Made by a program: the position numbers and the translations under genes | Source: Cladobotryum mycophilum | Taxonomy: Eukaryota > Ascomycota > Sordariomycetes > Hypocreales > Hypocreaceae | DNA: 64,000 bases | Direction of reading: 5' to 3' | Assembly: GCA_036429605.1 (NCBI GenBank) | Contig: CM071589.1 | Location: 248,001-312,000, forward strand | The notes under the pieces: model-generated | Database searches by the model: none | What the model saw: the letters and a program-made list of their open reading frames with translations, nothing else | What the model was told of the DNA's origin: nothing | Part shown: in pieces, positions 12,079 to 22,500 of the stretch | How the letters are laid out: every line of letters starts with the position of its first letter | Numbering within the stretch: the first letter of the stretch is position 1

Positions 12079-14086
12079 CTAATTCCCATGAATAATGTTG
12101 TGTGCAATCTTCTCTGCGAGAGCGTAGATTGTAGATTGTGGGTGCCCTGGTGGTAGTAATGGAAACGCGCTGGCGTCCACCACCCGGAGGCCCTTCACGC
12201 CATATACACGAGCTGCGGCATCGACAACGGCCATGAGATCATCTTTTTTGCCCATTTTGCACGTGCATGATGGATGCCAGACAGTCATCATCGTGTTTCG
12301 GATAAAGTCGAGAATCTGCTCATCAGTCACTACATCCTTCCCGGGCCAGTATTCATTCCCAATCCTGATCGACCTTAGCTCTTTGGTATTCCACACCTCA
12401 CGCATACGCTTGAGTAATGCCACGGCCACCTCTTGGTCACCCTTTGAGCTCAACCAATTTGGATTGATGACTGGTTTGTCAAACATTGATGCCGAATTTA
12501 TTGTCACGTTGCCTCGCGAAAGTGGTGCTACTAGAGCCCCCATTATCGTGGCATATTGCTTTCCATCACGTGGTTGTATGAGAAGCGGGTATGAGAGGTC
12601 TCCAGAGAATGCGTTTAGACCCAGGTATTCGACTTCTGGCCAATCCGCAGGGAACTCGTCGAGCTGCTTCTTGGTCGAAGACGTAAACTCGTTGCGATGG
12701 TGTTCTGGGATTTTCTCCCAACCGAGAAACTCGATCTCGTTGGACGTCGCAGGGCCATCATGGAACGTGATATACTCAGCAAGCACCAGGGCCAGAGTTA
12801 CTAGATTCTTCGTAACTGCATCGAAGGTTGGAAAGTTAACCTCAAATGCATTTCCGAATAAGATGTGATCCCACATATTCTGTCCCACGCCAGGTAACAC
12901 AGAGACGGCCGGGATGTTGAACCTTTCGAGTGTATCTGACGGCCCAACACCCGAGACCATCAGTAGCTGTGGCGAATGAAATGCTCCGGCGCTAACTATG
13001 ACCTCCTTTGTAGCTTTTAATGTGTAATCGATACCAAGAGAGCTGACTACAACGCCGATTGCCTTCTTGTTGCTGTCAAAGAGGATTCTCTTGGCCTGCG
13101 TTAAAGTGAATACTTTCAGCTTCAAAGCCTTTCTCTTGGCTTCGTAAATGTACTGAGACGAGGAGCTCCTAGTTTGGTCTGATGATCGAATCGTTGCCTG
13201 AAGGTAGTGATAACCTAAGAGCTCGCCGCGATCGAACCCCATTGTGCGCTTTAGCCCGACGGCTTTCAGTCCCTGTTCCAGCCATGTCGACCACACACTG
13301 ACCCAATTCGTGTAGCCAACTTGAACCGGACCGCCCTGGCCACTGGGTGCAAAGTCATTTGGATCGTACGGGGTGGATGCGTTGGCCCGCCTCTTTTCAG
13401 TGTTTGGTGAAGTGAAGCTTACACTTTTCTTGTAGAATTCCAAGAAACTTTCGAGTCTATTCAATCATTTTACACATGTCAGCCTTTACATAGATCATGT
13501 CGGATTAATGCCACCAGAATATGACGCACTTATAACTCTCATCGCCTACCACGTTAGCCCAGCGATCCATTGTTTCGGTAGAGGGCCTGTGATGGACCAT
13601 GAAATTTAATGCTGATGTGCCACCCAGACATTTTCCCTGGGCAAAATGAATCTTGCGATTATTGGCACCAGGTTGAGGCTCCGTTTCAAGAATCCAGTCG
13701 GAGGTGAATAGGGAGCTGCCCTTGCTGGAACCAACCGCAAAAGAATCGGTCGCGGGGACAACACTGATCAAGGGTCGTGATAGTTCGTGAAATGTACCGG
13801 CCTCAACGATCGCGACACGGAAACCAGCTTCGGCTAATCGCACACCGATGGCATTGCCACCAGTGCCGCCACCGACTACGACATAGTCAAATTCTTGGTC
13901 AATGTCGAGGATGCCCTCTAGCGTGCCCAAAACACCCTCCACAATCCCAGTATCGTGAACAAGAGAAGAGACGTCCTCCAAGAGAGGTGCGAGTAATTTG
14001 TCCTTCAAAAAGCCATTTGACGCCGGTGTCGCTAAGCAGAAAGGGGCAAAGAGAAGCAAGCCTGCGGCGACCAGATTTCCGAGCAT
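12079..14086 (-). CDS. Secreted GMC oxidoreductase (FAD)
   Basis: Two exons, complement of 12079-13456 and 13530-14086, 644 residues; intron donor GTGCGT, GCTGAC branch, acceptor GAATAG, phase 2. I use the ATG at 14086 (MLGNLVAAGLLLFAPFC), which begins a signal peptide; the frame upstream opens only with non-ATG codons. Glucose-methanol-choline family: FAD-binding YVVVGGGTGGNAIGVRLAEAG near residue 70, CLGGTSALNFMVHHRPS, the GMC signature region GAFHSPQLLMVSGVGP, and two C-terminal catalytic blocks, WHPSCTCKMG (active-site His) and PPGHPQSTIYALAEK (second His). It oxidises an alcohol, flavin-dependent, outside the cell. Closest in feel to choline-dehydrogenase or aryl-alcohol-oxidase-like fungal enzymes; substrate unknown. 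Confidence 0.9.
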
Positions 14087-15830
14087 CTTGTTATGAGAGG
14101 TCAAAATGATATGGCATGTTCAACCGAGCACTCGATCGGCGGGAGGAACGCTATCACTGATATATTTAAGGGCAGGAGATACTACCTTCCTTTTTCCTTT
14201 CTAGCCTTCAGATTAAGATGATGTACGGTAGATATCTTGACATAGCCCTGCATGGCAAATTGTAAGAGCCTAGCGAATGGTAGGTCTGTTTAAGAACAGA
14301 AGGGGAATAACTGCAGACACCCGAAGGACGGGCTAAACGCTCCCGAAAATTTTGATAGATCTGCTTAGACACACTTGCACGTATATAGAAATATCGAGGG
14401 GGCTGGTAGCCATGAATTAATTACCTTATGGGTGCACAAGAAATGGAGCGATGCTACGCAATCTCTTAACCTCATTTATCATGTCTCAGGGTTGGCTGAT
14501 GGAGAATTCAGCCTCGCAGAGTACGTGCCTGAACAAACTCAATATTAACCAAGCAAGGATAGATAGAAAAGGATAAAAAAGCAAGATCAGTTAGCTTACC
14601 AGAAGCATCACATGATACAGCAATAACATGGCGTGTCTATGGTAAATACTTGGTAAGCGGGGCAACAGAGCTCTGGAACTTACTCCTCGATTAACCATCC
14701 AGTACAGAATAGGAACAGGACAACTACATCGTTGACATAATCATCCTCCAATCATTCAAACAGTTATTCAAGACCCCTTTTAGTGCTCGTGATGACTTCA
14801 ATATAGCGTGAGTGTCTTAATCCGAGAGTCTGGCGGATTTGGTAAGGGCATCTGGTTGCCGCATGTAGGACGCGTGTACCTTTCTCGACTACTCTCTCAA
14901 TGAAAATACTCGGTGCCTTATACAGATCTTGTATAAACTGACACCGCTATTTTGTATTATGAAAGACATCATGACCTATTATTCACTGCATTTTCACAAC
15001 CTAACGGCTTTAAGTACAAGGCTAGGAGATTAGCAAGCTTTAAGCAAGACAATGAATTGACACGGAAATTTTGCAATAAGTGTGGTGATTTCATCTACGA
15101 GTATGGCGTAAGTTTTTCTATCTACCATATGGCTATATTCGACTCCAGTCGCATGAAAGACTGAACATAGTTATAGGAGGAAGAAGCACACAAGCTCCGA
15201 TACATCCTATGGAGGACGTTCAAATAACTAGAAAGGTTTCTTCCAAAGCGCGAATCTTTCTACAAACTTGGGGAAGAGTCTATGGCTAAGGTTCCAACCT
15301 TATCCATGGCATCGGTATACCCTTTGTCACGATAACTAGCTCTGCTATCTATACGATACAGTCAGTTCGTCTGGATGAATCCTGTCAAGTAAGAGGCCGA
15401 GTATAAAGATACGGTTTTTTTAGTGTACATAAAAAAACACAGGCAAAAACTTTCTCGCACATAGCCGATATGGAGATATCGGTGGGTGTTGGGATCAAAG
15501 CCTTCAATTTTAGGGTCAATTACGAGTTCGTCCACACCAGTTCTAGCTCCCTCGCCGAGAACGTGGAGAGGGAAAAGAAGTACACAATTATCATCTTCCA
15601 ATTCCATCTTAAAGCCACGTTTAGCAAGTATGTATATCATCGGCTCTCAGGGTCTGGAAAACGAAATGATGGAGTGAACAGGATGTCTAAAAGTGAGGAA
15701 TGTATTGGTCTGCGGTGTTGTTCTAGTTCACTCGCATTCGTTACTTGCACTCATGTCCCACCTTCATTATACACTTGCTCATCATCTCGGAAAACCCTTC
15801 AAATACAGCTTTCTACCTCCCACTTCTTAT
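14087..15830. other. Intergenic region, AT-rich, with a possible gene relic
   Basis: Carries the GMC oxidoreductase promoter at its left. Apart from the GFA-like fragment near 15.0 kb and a minus-strand frame at 15.36-15.64 kb without a recognised domain, it shows no supportable gene. Confidence 0.4.
14952..15164 (+). pseudogene. Possible remnant of a GFA-domain protein
   Basis: A short frame contains FKQDNELTRKFCNKCGDFIY, which resembles the second zinc-binding half (FC..CG) of glutathione-dependent formaldehyde-activating (GFA) proteins. The first cysteine cluster and the rest of the fold are absent, and flanking frames are broken. If real, it is a relic and not a working gene. The resemblance is short, so confidence is low. 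Confidence 0.25.
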
Positions 15831-16850
15831 CTAAACCTGATTAACATGTACTATGATCTTGCCCCCACTGGAGCCCTTCTTTAGATGCGTGAAGGCCTTT
15901 AATGCCTCGTCAAACTCAAAGGTCGAATCGATGATTGTCTTGATCTTCCCCTCGCCCAGCCATTGCGCAACCTGGTTTAAATCATCGTGATTATTTTTTG
16001 TGAGGTACATGACGAACTTGTTCTTGCCACCTCCCAAGAAAGATGGCAGCAACATTGATCGTGCGACACTGGCGGTGCTCTTGATCGTGGGCGAGCTGCC
16101 AACCAGCACAAACGTCCCCTCTGGTAGCAAAAAGTCCTTGGATAGCTCATAGAGGTTGGATGGCGCATTGCCCACGTTGTCAACTGCCAGTTTGTAGACT
16201 TGGCCATTCTTCTTGAGATGCTCTACCACATCAGTGGTCCTGTAGTCGATGACTTCGTCGGCACCAAGCTCTTCGCAGAGGGACTTCTTGGGAGTCGAGC
16301 ACGACACTGTGACGTGACATCCCAAAGCCTTGGCGATCTGAATGCCAAACGTACCGGCGCCTCCAGAACCGCCATTGATGAAGATCTTGTCTCCGGCCTT
16401 GACATATGGCGAAATGCTCTGATATGCCGTCAAGGCCGTAGTAGGCGCACCAGCGGCCGCGTCAAGGTCAAAGCCTTCGGGCAGCAAGGCATATTCATTG
16501 CGAGAAACGGCCACATATTCAGACAGGGCTCCCTCGGCACCTTGGAGGGGATCCACACGTGCCACGACCAAATCTCCAACTTTGACATCACTGACACCCT
16601 CGCCGGCCGCGGCCACCCGTCCGCTAAAGTCCATTCCGAGGGTTTTGGGAAACTTGATAATGGCCCTTGCAGCGAATCCCATGTCTGGAACCTTGTAATC
16701 CGCTGGGTTGATGCCCGCACTGGCCACTTGCACAAGAACATGTCCAGCGCGAAGAGGCTCAGTTGGTCGAGCGACATTGTCGACGAGCTTCATGACTTGC
16801 TCGACATTTCCAGGGGAAACAATCTGCCATGCTTTCATTTGGTTGGCCAT
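15831..16850 (-). CDS. MDR-family NADPH:quinone oxidoreductase-like protein
   Basis: Single exon, 339 residues, starting at the ATG at 16850 (MANQMKAWQIVSPGNVEQ). The frame is open further upstream but has no ATG there and crosses a microsatellite. Medium-chain dehydrogenase/reductase: GroES-like N-terminal fold with AGINPADYKVPD and LGMDFSGRVAAAGEGVSDVKVGD, then a Rossmann domain with the nucleotide motif NGGSGGAGTFGIQIAKALG. The Cys/His zinc ligands of zinc alcohol dehydrogenases are missing, which fits the zinc-free quinone oxidoreductase/RTN4IP1-like branch. Probably a cytosolic NADPH-dependent reductase of quinones or enones. It lies alone, with no operon-like partner. Confidence 0.88.
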   Translation of the reverse strand: MANQMKAWQIVSPGNVEQVMKLVDNVARPTEPLRAGHVLVQVASAGINPADYKVPDMGFAARAIIKFPKTLGMDFSGRVAAAGEGVSDVKVGDLVVARVDPLQGAEGALSEYVAVSRNEYALLPEGFDLDAAAGAPTTALTAYQSISPYVKAGDKIFINGGSGGAGTFGIQIAKALGCHVTVSCSTPKKSLCEELGADEVIDYRTTDVVEHLKKNGQVYKLAVDNVGNAPSNLYELSKDFLLPEGTFVLVGSSPTIKSTASVARSMLLPSFLGGGKNKFVMYLTKNNHDDLNQVAQWLGEGKIKTIIDSTFEFDEALKAFTHLKKGSSGGKIIVHVNQV

Positions 16851-16882
16851 GTTGATGGAACTTGTGCGATAGAATCTCTTTG

Positions 16883-16922
16883 ATGATGGTGATGGTGATG
16901 GTGGATGATGTGGTGGTGGATA
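16883..16922. repeat. GAT/GGT microsatellite in the 5' leader
   Basis: Read on the plus strand, this stretch is an imperfect run of GATGGT/GATGAT/GGTGGT units. It lies just upstream of the MDR gene start, in its 5' untranslated leader or promoter, and is likely to vary in length between strains. Confidence 0.7.
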
Positions 16923-17714
16923 TTCCAAAAATCTCTTTTGCAAAGGGCACGACTGAGTTTTTATTTAATCTAATTGAAGCTGTAAAATGTGAAGATTAAT
17001 TAAGCGATCCCCTGCCGAGGCAGAGGTAGCGTAGGGTATCATTTAGCTCGCTGGTGCTCCGTTGATGGTTTTGGTATGAATCTCCGCAATTCCGCAAACG
17101 TCGATTGAGAATGGCCTCGGCCTTGAGTTGTCCAAGGATGCTTATTCATAAGGCGGAACTTACTGTCCGATCGGATAGATTCATATGCGAGGTAATCGAA
17201 ACATTGACCATGACATCGATTTACTGTAATAGAAGATGATGGAATCGCCACACATGTCATGGATGTCAAGCCTGCAAGCCACGGCGTCTGCCAGAGGAGT
17301 CTTTCAGGCATCGTTCCAGGTCCGTCAGTCTGTCACCCGACTGTTGCCCCTCCATTTTTAGGGGTTCCACGTCGACACACAGTGAGTGAAGCATCAAATG
17401 TATAGGGAGTTTCAAGTCACCATGTCTTATTCTGCCCGGTCAAGCCAACCTTCTGAAGGTCCACGGGTAATAATCTACAAGGTCAAATACTTTTCAGCAA
17501 CTAAAAATCTAAACATGCAATAAATGCTGCCTTTAAGGTGGCATCATTCTGCAATAGAACCCGTTGCAATGACCGCATCACATTGATCAATTTTTGCCCA
17601 TCAATAGATCATCCCACCTTGTATGAATTAATTATGAATTAATTATGATGTAAATATGATGCTTGGACAACAGCTTGATGTCATCTAAGCTTTAAACCTC
17701 GTCTGAGATCTGAA
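16923..17714. other. Intergenic, includes a short tandem repeat
   Basis: Divergent promoter region between the MDR gene and the basic hypothetical gene. Near 17622-17650 an 11-bp unit, TATGAATTAAT, is repeated twice in tandem. No gene is seen. Confidence 0.5.
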
Positions 17715-18224
17715 ATGATTGCAACATTTAAGGAATCGCTGCCTCGACAGCCAAAACAAAAACAAAAAATGCCGAAGAAAAATAAAAGAAAGAAGGGAAG
17801 CGCAAAAAAAACCTCATCGCATTACTCAGACATAGTCCATTCAAATCACCGTCCGGTCTTCACATCATACAATGGAGGAAGACAAGAATCTGATGAATCA
17901 CAACTCAACTTCTATGTCGGATGCAGCACCCCCGATGCCATCATTGGCGACAAGACCACAAACCCGTCTAGAGATGATGCAACCAAAGCCCTTCATGGCA
18001 CAGATGAAACATGGCAGGGAACGTATGGAAATACTGTGACGGGGAACTACAAACAACATCTCGATTATCCGACAGACAAAGGGGTCAGACACCACCAAGA
18101 GGCAGTCAGCCCAGGAGGTACATATCGATCAAAAGATGTAGAGGTCAAGAATGATGGCACTACACACATTCACCGAGAGTATAATGATCCGAAAACCGGC
18201 TCAAGCTCAGTTCAAGATTATTAG
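17715..18224 (+). CDS. Hypothetical basic, hydrophilic protein
   Basis: Uninterrupted frame of 169 residues from an ATG at 17715. The first 30 residues are extremely Lys-rich (PKQKQKMPKKNKRKKGSAKK), like a nuclear or nucleolar localisation signal. The rest is hydrophilic and rich in Thr, Asp, Gly and His, ending with RSKDVEVKNDGTTHIHREYN and GSSSVQDY. No membrane segment, signal peptide or catalytic motif. Likely disordered. I do not recognise a family; support is the long single frame and protein-like composition only. Confidence 0.5.
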   Translation: MIATFKESLPRQPKQKQKMPKKNKRKKGSAKKTSSHYSDIVHSNHRPVFTSYNGGRQESDESQLNFYVGCSTPDAIIGDKTTNPSRDDATKALHGTDETWQGTYGNTVTGNYKQHLDYPTDKGVRHHQEAVSPGGTYRSKDVEVKNDGTTHIHREYNDPKTGSSSVQDY

Positions 18225-18489
18225 ACTAGGCATACCGAGCATTAGAGCAATATGATGTCTGACATCTATTCAGTCATTTTCTGTGGTTCTCCATGATGGA
18301 CAATATTCATGTGGTTAATCTTTACCTTTGATCATTTAAGATTTGTAAGAACTATTACGCCGATATAACTCCACAACGGCTTGGTGGGTGTGGGTGCGGG
18401 TGCGGGGAAATGGTTTTGCGCAAGGCGAGAGCACAGACTCGAGCCCATGCCGTCCTCAATGCATATGCATCGCGTACCAGGTCAAGATG

Positions 18490-21037
18490 GAGCTTCAAGG
18501 GAGATGTTATGCAGTCGAGAGGTACTGCATCCTCTGTCTGAATGATCTTCCCAAATCGAGTACTCGTGGATATAGTGCGCCTCCAGAACGAAATGGTTTT
18601 TTTGACTGGGAGTTGGACGTACTTGGCTGTAGGTGTCTCATCCCAAAGATGAAAGGCTGCTGCGCTTGCTTGCTGACATCGTGCCTCTCTGTAGTCATCG
18701 ACATGGCTGAAGATTCATCTCTTACACCACAACTTTACACCTTCCGCACCGATCTTGCCGACCTCAGTTTCATTTACCATCCACCACTCGTCTTAAGCCG
18801 ACGCGGCCAGAAAGTCACTGTTCGTCTTTGTGGGCTTGATTCCTGCGACATTCAATGCGACGCATCTCGGCCACTTTTCTTCGTCCACGTCTGCTGTTGG
18901 AAGCTGGCTCGTCAGCATCATCCACAGCTTTCAAGTCTTGACTTTTACAAACTTGCACGTCATTTCCAGCCAGTTGTTCCTAGAATTTATCAGCCTGATC
19001 ATGATGAACTGCAATTTGCTGTATTTTCACACATCCCACTTCGAGTTTATACAGGCTTAGAGCAGCTCATTTCCCTGTGTGCCGATTTACCCACTGAGCT
19101 ACAGCGATTGTTGGTGCAAAAAATGCAACCAAATAGCTTTGCATTCTCCCTGTTACTGGCTTACAGCGTTATTTCAGCCTTCCCGTATTCTCGAGACTCT
19201 GAGCTCACAACTATATGTAGCGTTAAAGCTATTGAACCTGAAAACATCACAGGCAAAGCCTAGCTTCAAGCAACCTTTACTTCCGTTTTGGGCCATACTT
19301 ACCTACATCGCATCAGCATCAGCTCTCGACCTCCTGCTATTATTGACGCTACGATTGAAATAGGCACAAGGGCTGTTCGATGCCTACATTTTGTGGTTGG
19401 TTTTCGAGGAATTTCCGCAATCAGGCTTATATATAGCGATGGTTCCGTCTCATCATGGCTTGGAAATCCCAACCGAGGCTGGCATGGCCTAACACTTGAC
19501 TTTCATGTCGACAAACTTGCCGTGTTACAAGATGTAAACACCCGATGAAGCTTTCTCACCAGATACCGAGGATTCCCTCAGCTAATAAATGGCATCCAGG
19601 CTCTAAAGGTACTCCGAATATATTCACTAAATGGAAGTGATGGAAAACCCGCACAACCGCTAGCCAGAGCCATCTGGAACGTAGCACCACATCAACTTGA
19701 TCAAGGGCGTTCGACTGTCCCCCAACTCGGCCATTCTCTGGGACAATTCGTGCATCACCCGACATGGCACCTCTGCCAATACTTGCCTCTCCAAATTGAT
19801 GGCCGATACGCCACAGGCATCACCGTGTATTTCGGACCCACAAGCACATATCGCATTATCGTACATGGGGAGCAGTCTGACTACGCAATAGTGGCGACCA
19901 GTACCAAAGGCACTCCAAGGTATTTTCATTTCCAGAATGGAGAAAGGATCGATGTAATGGGTCTAATTACGCTTGGCGAACCTTCTCCATATAGGCAACT
20001 TTCACCATTTCTTCTAGTATGTAACAATATTCCCCTTTTCTCTCCCTCTTTCTGCCTTTGTGTGTTCTGCCTGTCCTTTTTTGTCATTCTCCCTTTTCTT
20101 TTCATCTTACCCCTTGTTTATTGGTTTGGTCCATACCTATATATAAGTGGTGCGTTAATGATTGGATCTAGATCAAGACGAATCTCAACAGATATGAATT
20201 TTTTGGCCCTACGCTTAAACTCCTAGGTACCATATTGAGGTGGACATCTTTGCTTCCTGTTTGGGCTGAGAAAAAGCGTTCAACGTGACGGGTTTAATAG
20301 TTGAGTTATTCGCAAGCAACAATCGTTATGTGCGGTCTATCGGATGCCATACAAAGTATCCACAGGATCCAGTTAAAAATATGGAGACCAAGCGATCCTT
20401 CGCAGCTCTTACACTCAGTATACCATCCTTCACAATGGGTACACAGTTCTACCGCAGCGGCTGGGCCTCAAATCGTACCATGGCCAGGATGTCAGATATA
20501 AAGAGACTCACAGTGCAGAAAGTAGTTGTGGAGGGTTCTGAGTCAAAGGATGAGATGCGTTGCTCTGGGATGTGTGTTTACCACACTGACGGGTCAATTG
20601 ACACTCTAGGGCAGTGGGAAGGGTCTCTTATGCGCACTTCTGACTGCATCTACGATGCGAGCTTAGATGGGTCTCTATTTGGTATAGAGTTTCGGATGGC
20701 ACGAGGAAAGATACGAGAGAGTAAGCCGAATACTCAATACTACATGGCTAATATACATATCGAGGCCTCAGCCTCTAAAGATGGAGGAGGCCATCGAGAT
20801 GACAGCCATGAATTCACATCGCCAGAGTACCAAAGCTTCTACTGGAAGGCTTCGGAAGAGCATGAGGTAAGTCGGTATCTAGAAGAGTTAAAGTGAAGTT
20901 ACTTTACTGACTTGTTATATACAGTATATTTCATGGTGGTTCAATCAGTTTCATGATTACGTGGAGTACTGGGATTTAGGAAAGATAGATATAACTATCG
21001 AGGCTTCACATCATATCGAGTCCATTACGCTCCAATA
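18490..21037 (+). pseudogene. Broken gene of a fungal F-box-like protein family
   Basis: The plus strand carries recognisable pieces of one large protein in order: a Cys-containing start (MELQGRCYAVERYCILCLND), a region ending in an F-box-like LPTELQRLLVQKMQP near 19.1 kb, then blocks such as VGFRGISAIRLIYSDGSVSSW near 19.4 kb and a C-terminal block ending SWWFNQFHDYVEYW after a GTAAGT intron (20866-20924). This order matches fungus-specific F-box proteins with a GIxAIRxxYxDGSxSxWLG signature. It cannot be read as one protein: the frame changes near 19.18 kb and 19.29 kb, an in-frame TGA sits at 19546-19548 with coding sequence continuing in the same frame after it, and the 20.2-20.3 kb part is also disturbed. 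Some slips may be base-call errors, but the stop is not explained that way. Confidence 0.55.
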
Positions 21038-21714
21038 GAGCATTATTCCTTTAGGTTGGGTTAATATGTATATAATGCTATCAACCTCTTAGCATAGAGG
21101 AATATTTGTGTCTTTTGGGTGACTTGGAGCATTGTGCTTATAGACATATCAATTTAGGCGTCCGGAGTACCAGTTGTGCTAGAATGCATGATCGGCTTTC
21201 TTGGACCAACTGAAGAGATTGAGGCTAGGTCTGATAAAACAAGAAATCAATTCAAAATCTTGTGTCTCAATGGTGATGGATGGTGATGTGAACTCCTTAA
21301 TAATCTTATTCACTGATCTACCATAATGTCGTACATGTCTGAATCATTCAAATATAAATGTACATTCATTTCCTGTAGCGGGTTGTAGGGGATGCCGATT
21401 CTTACATAGAAGTGACCAAGGATCAAGCTAAAACCATGGTGATGCTAGAGAGCTGTCAAGAAACCGATACACAGGACCTCAAGTTGTTTACAACCATCAC
21501 AGCAATGTAAAAGCAATATCGGATAAGTTCCTTGATATTGAGATCAAAAACATCATAATAAGCATGACATTGTTTTAGTGAACTACTAATGTACATTTTA
21601 AATGTTCCCTATTTTGTCTATCCATTCCCATTTTGTTTATCCGTGTGCTGTGCTACAGCTTTTGGTCGCTCGCTCTCATACTTCAATGCTCCTTTTTTGG
21701 GTCAGTGTCGAGAT
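21038..21714. other. Intergenic, AT-rich
   Basis: About 0.7 kb between the broken F-box-like gene and the 3' end of the Cys-repeat gene. No gene is supported. Confidence 0.5.
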
Positions 21715-22500
21715 TTACTCGCACCTGCAGCCCTTGTAGGTGCAGCCCATGACGTGCTCAACCTCCTTGGAACAAACGGTAGAGCAAATCTGCTTGGTGC
21801 AGACAAAGTTCTCAGCACGCTCGACAGGCTGGATAGGGCAGTGGCAGGCATCGGAGTTGCACCCAGCGAAGCGCTCGACTTCACCGGAGCAAACCTTGGA
21901 GCAGAGATCCTTTGTGCAGGCAAAGTCGTTGACGGGCTTCAGGGGGCACTTGCAGGCCTCGGAAGTGCAGCCGGCAACACGCTCAATCTTTCCGGAGCAC
22001 ACGTTGGAGCAGATGTCCTTGGAGCAGACAAACTCCTGAGCACGCTCAGCGAGGCAGTTGCAGCCGTCGTAATTGCATCCCATGATATGGTCAATTTCCT
22101 TAGTGCAAACCTTGGAGCAGATTTGCTTGCTGCAGACAAAGCTGTTGACAGGCTTCTTGGGGCACTGGCAAGCCTCAGAAGTGCAGCCGGCAACGCGCTC
22201 GACCTTGCCAGAGCAGACGTTGGAGCAAATGTCCTTGGAGCAGACGAAGTTGTCGGCGCGGGGGAAAGAATGGAAAGGCATTGGCAAGAGTCGAAAGTGC
22301 AGCCAGCGACTCTCTCGATGTGACGAGAGCAGACGGAAGAGCAGATGATGTCGCTGCAGACGAACTCCTGAGCAGGCTTTTATTTTGTTAGCTGACTTGT
22401 TATACACATAGGGATAGATTTTATGAGAGGAATTTATACGCACAGCAGCGAGAACAGGGCTCAGGCCCATGGCAATGGCGAAGACAGTGAAGAACTTCAT
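21715..22500 (-). CDS. Secreted protein of six tandem Cys-rich repeats
   Basis: Exon 1 is the complement of 22444-22500 and codes the signal peptide MKFFTVFAIAMGLSPVLAA; a phase-0 intron (GTGCGT...AAAAG) leads to exon 2, 22376-21715. The mature protein consists almost wholly of six copies of a roughly 33-residue unit, for example FVCSKDICSNVCSGKVERV followed by AGCTSEACQC. Each unit has six cysteines spaced C-x4-C-x3-C-x9-C-x4-C-x-C, 36 in total if all copies are complete. Only the repeats, short linkers (PxKPVN, AERAQ) and the leader are present. The frame slips between repeats 1 and 2, best placed at the G5 run 22260-22264; one added base gives 239 residues. Probably extracellular. The pattern could bind metal (metallothionein-like) or be disulfide-knotted like effector or adhesive proteins; nothing visible decides between these. 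Confidence 0.75.
   Translation of the reverse strand: MKFFTVFAIAMGLSPVLAAVRINSSHKIYPYVYNKSANKIKACSGVRLQRHHLLFRLLSSHRESRWLHFRLLPMPFHSFPRADNFVCSKDICSNVCSGKVERVAGCTSEACQCPKKPVNSFVCSKQICSKVCTKEIDHIMGCNYDGCNCLAERAQEFVCSKDICSNVCSGKIERVAGCTSEACKCPLKPVNDFACTKDLCSKVCSGEVERFAGCNSDACHCPIQPVERAENFVCTKQICSTVCSKEVEHVMGCTYKGCRCE

Noticed and set aside
12233..12868. A 211-codon plus-strand frame over the GMC oxidoreductase.
   Set aside because: Antisense of conserved GMC coding sequence.
15362..15640. Minus-strand frame containing GVDELVIDPKIEGFDPNTHR.
   Set aside because: Protein-like in composition but no start, no family and no flanking exons; could be a relic but not supportable.
16200..16883. A 227-codon plus-strand frame across the MDR gene.
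   Set aside because: Antisense shadow of a clearly recognised MDR protein; no domain of its own.
21589..22348. Long plus-strand frame with Leu/Ala-rich repeats over the Cys-repeat gene.
   Set aside because: It is the antisense shadow of the tandem Cys repeats; its start is not an ATG, and the minus strand has a signal peptide, an intron and conserved cysteines.
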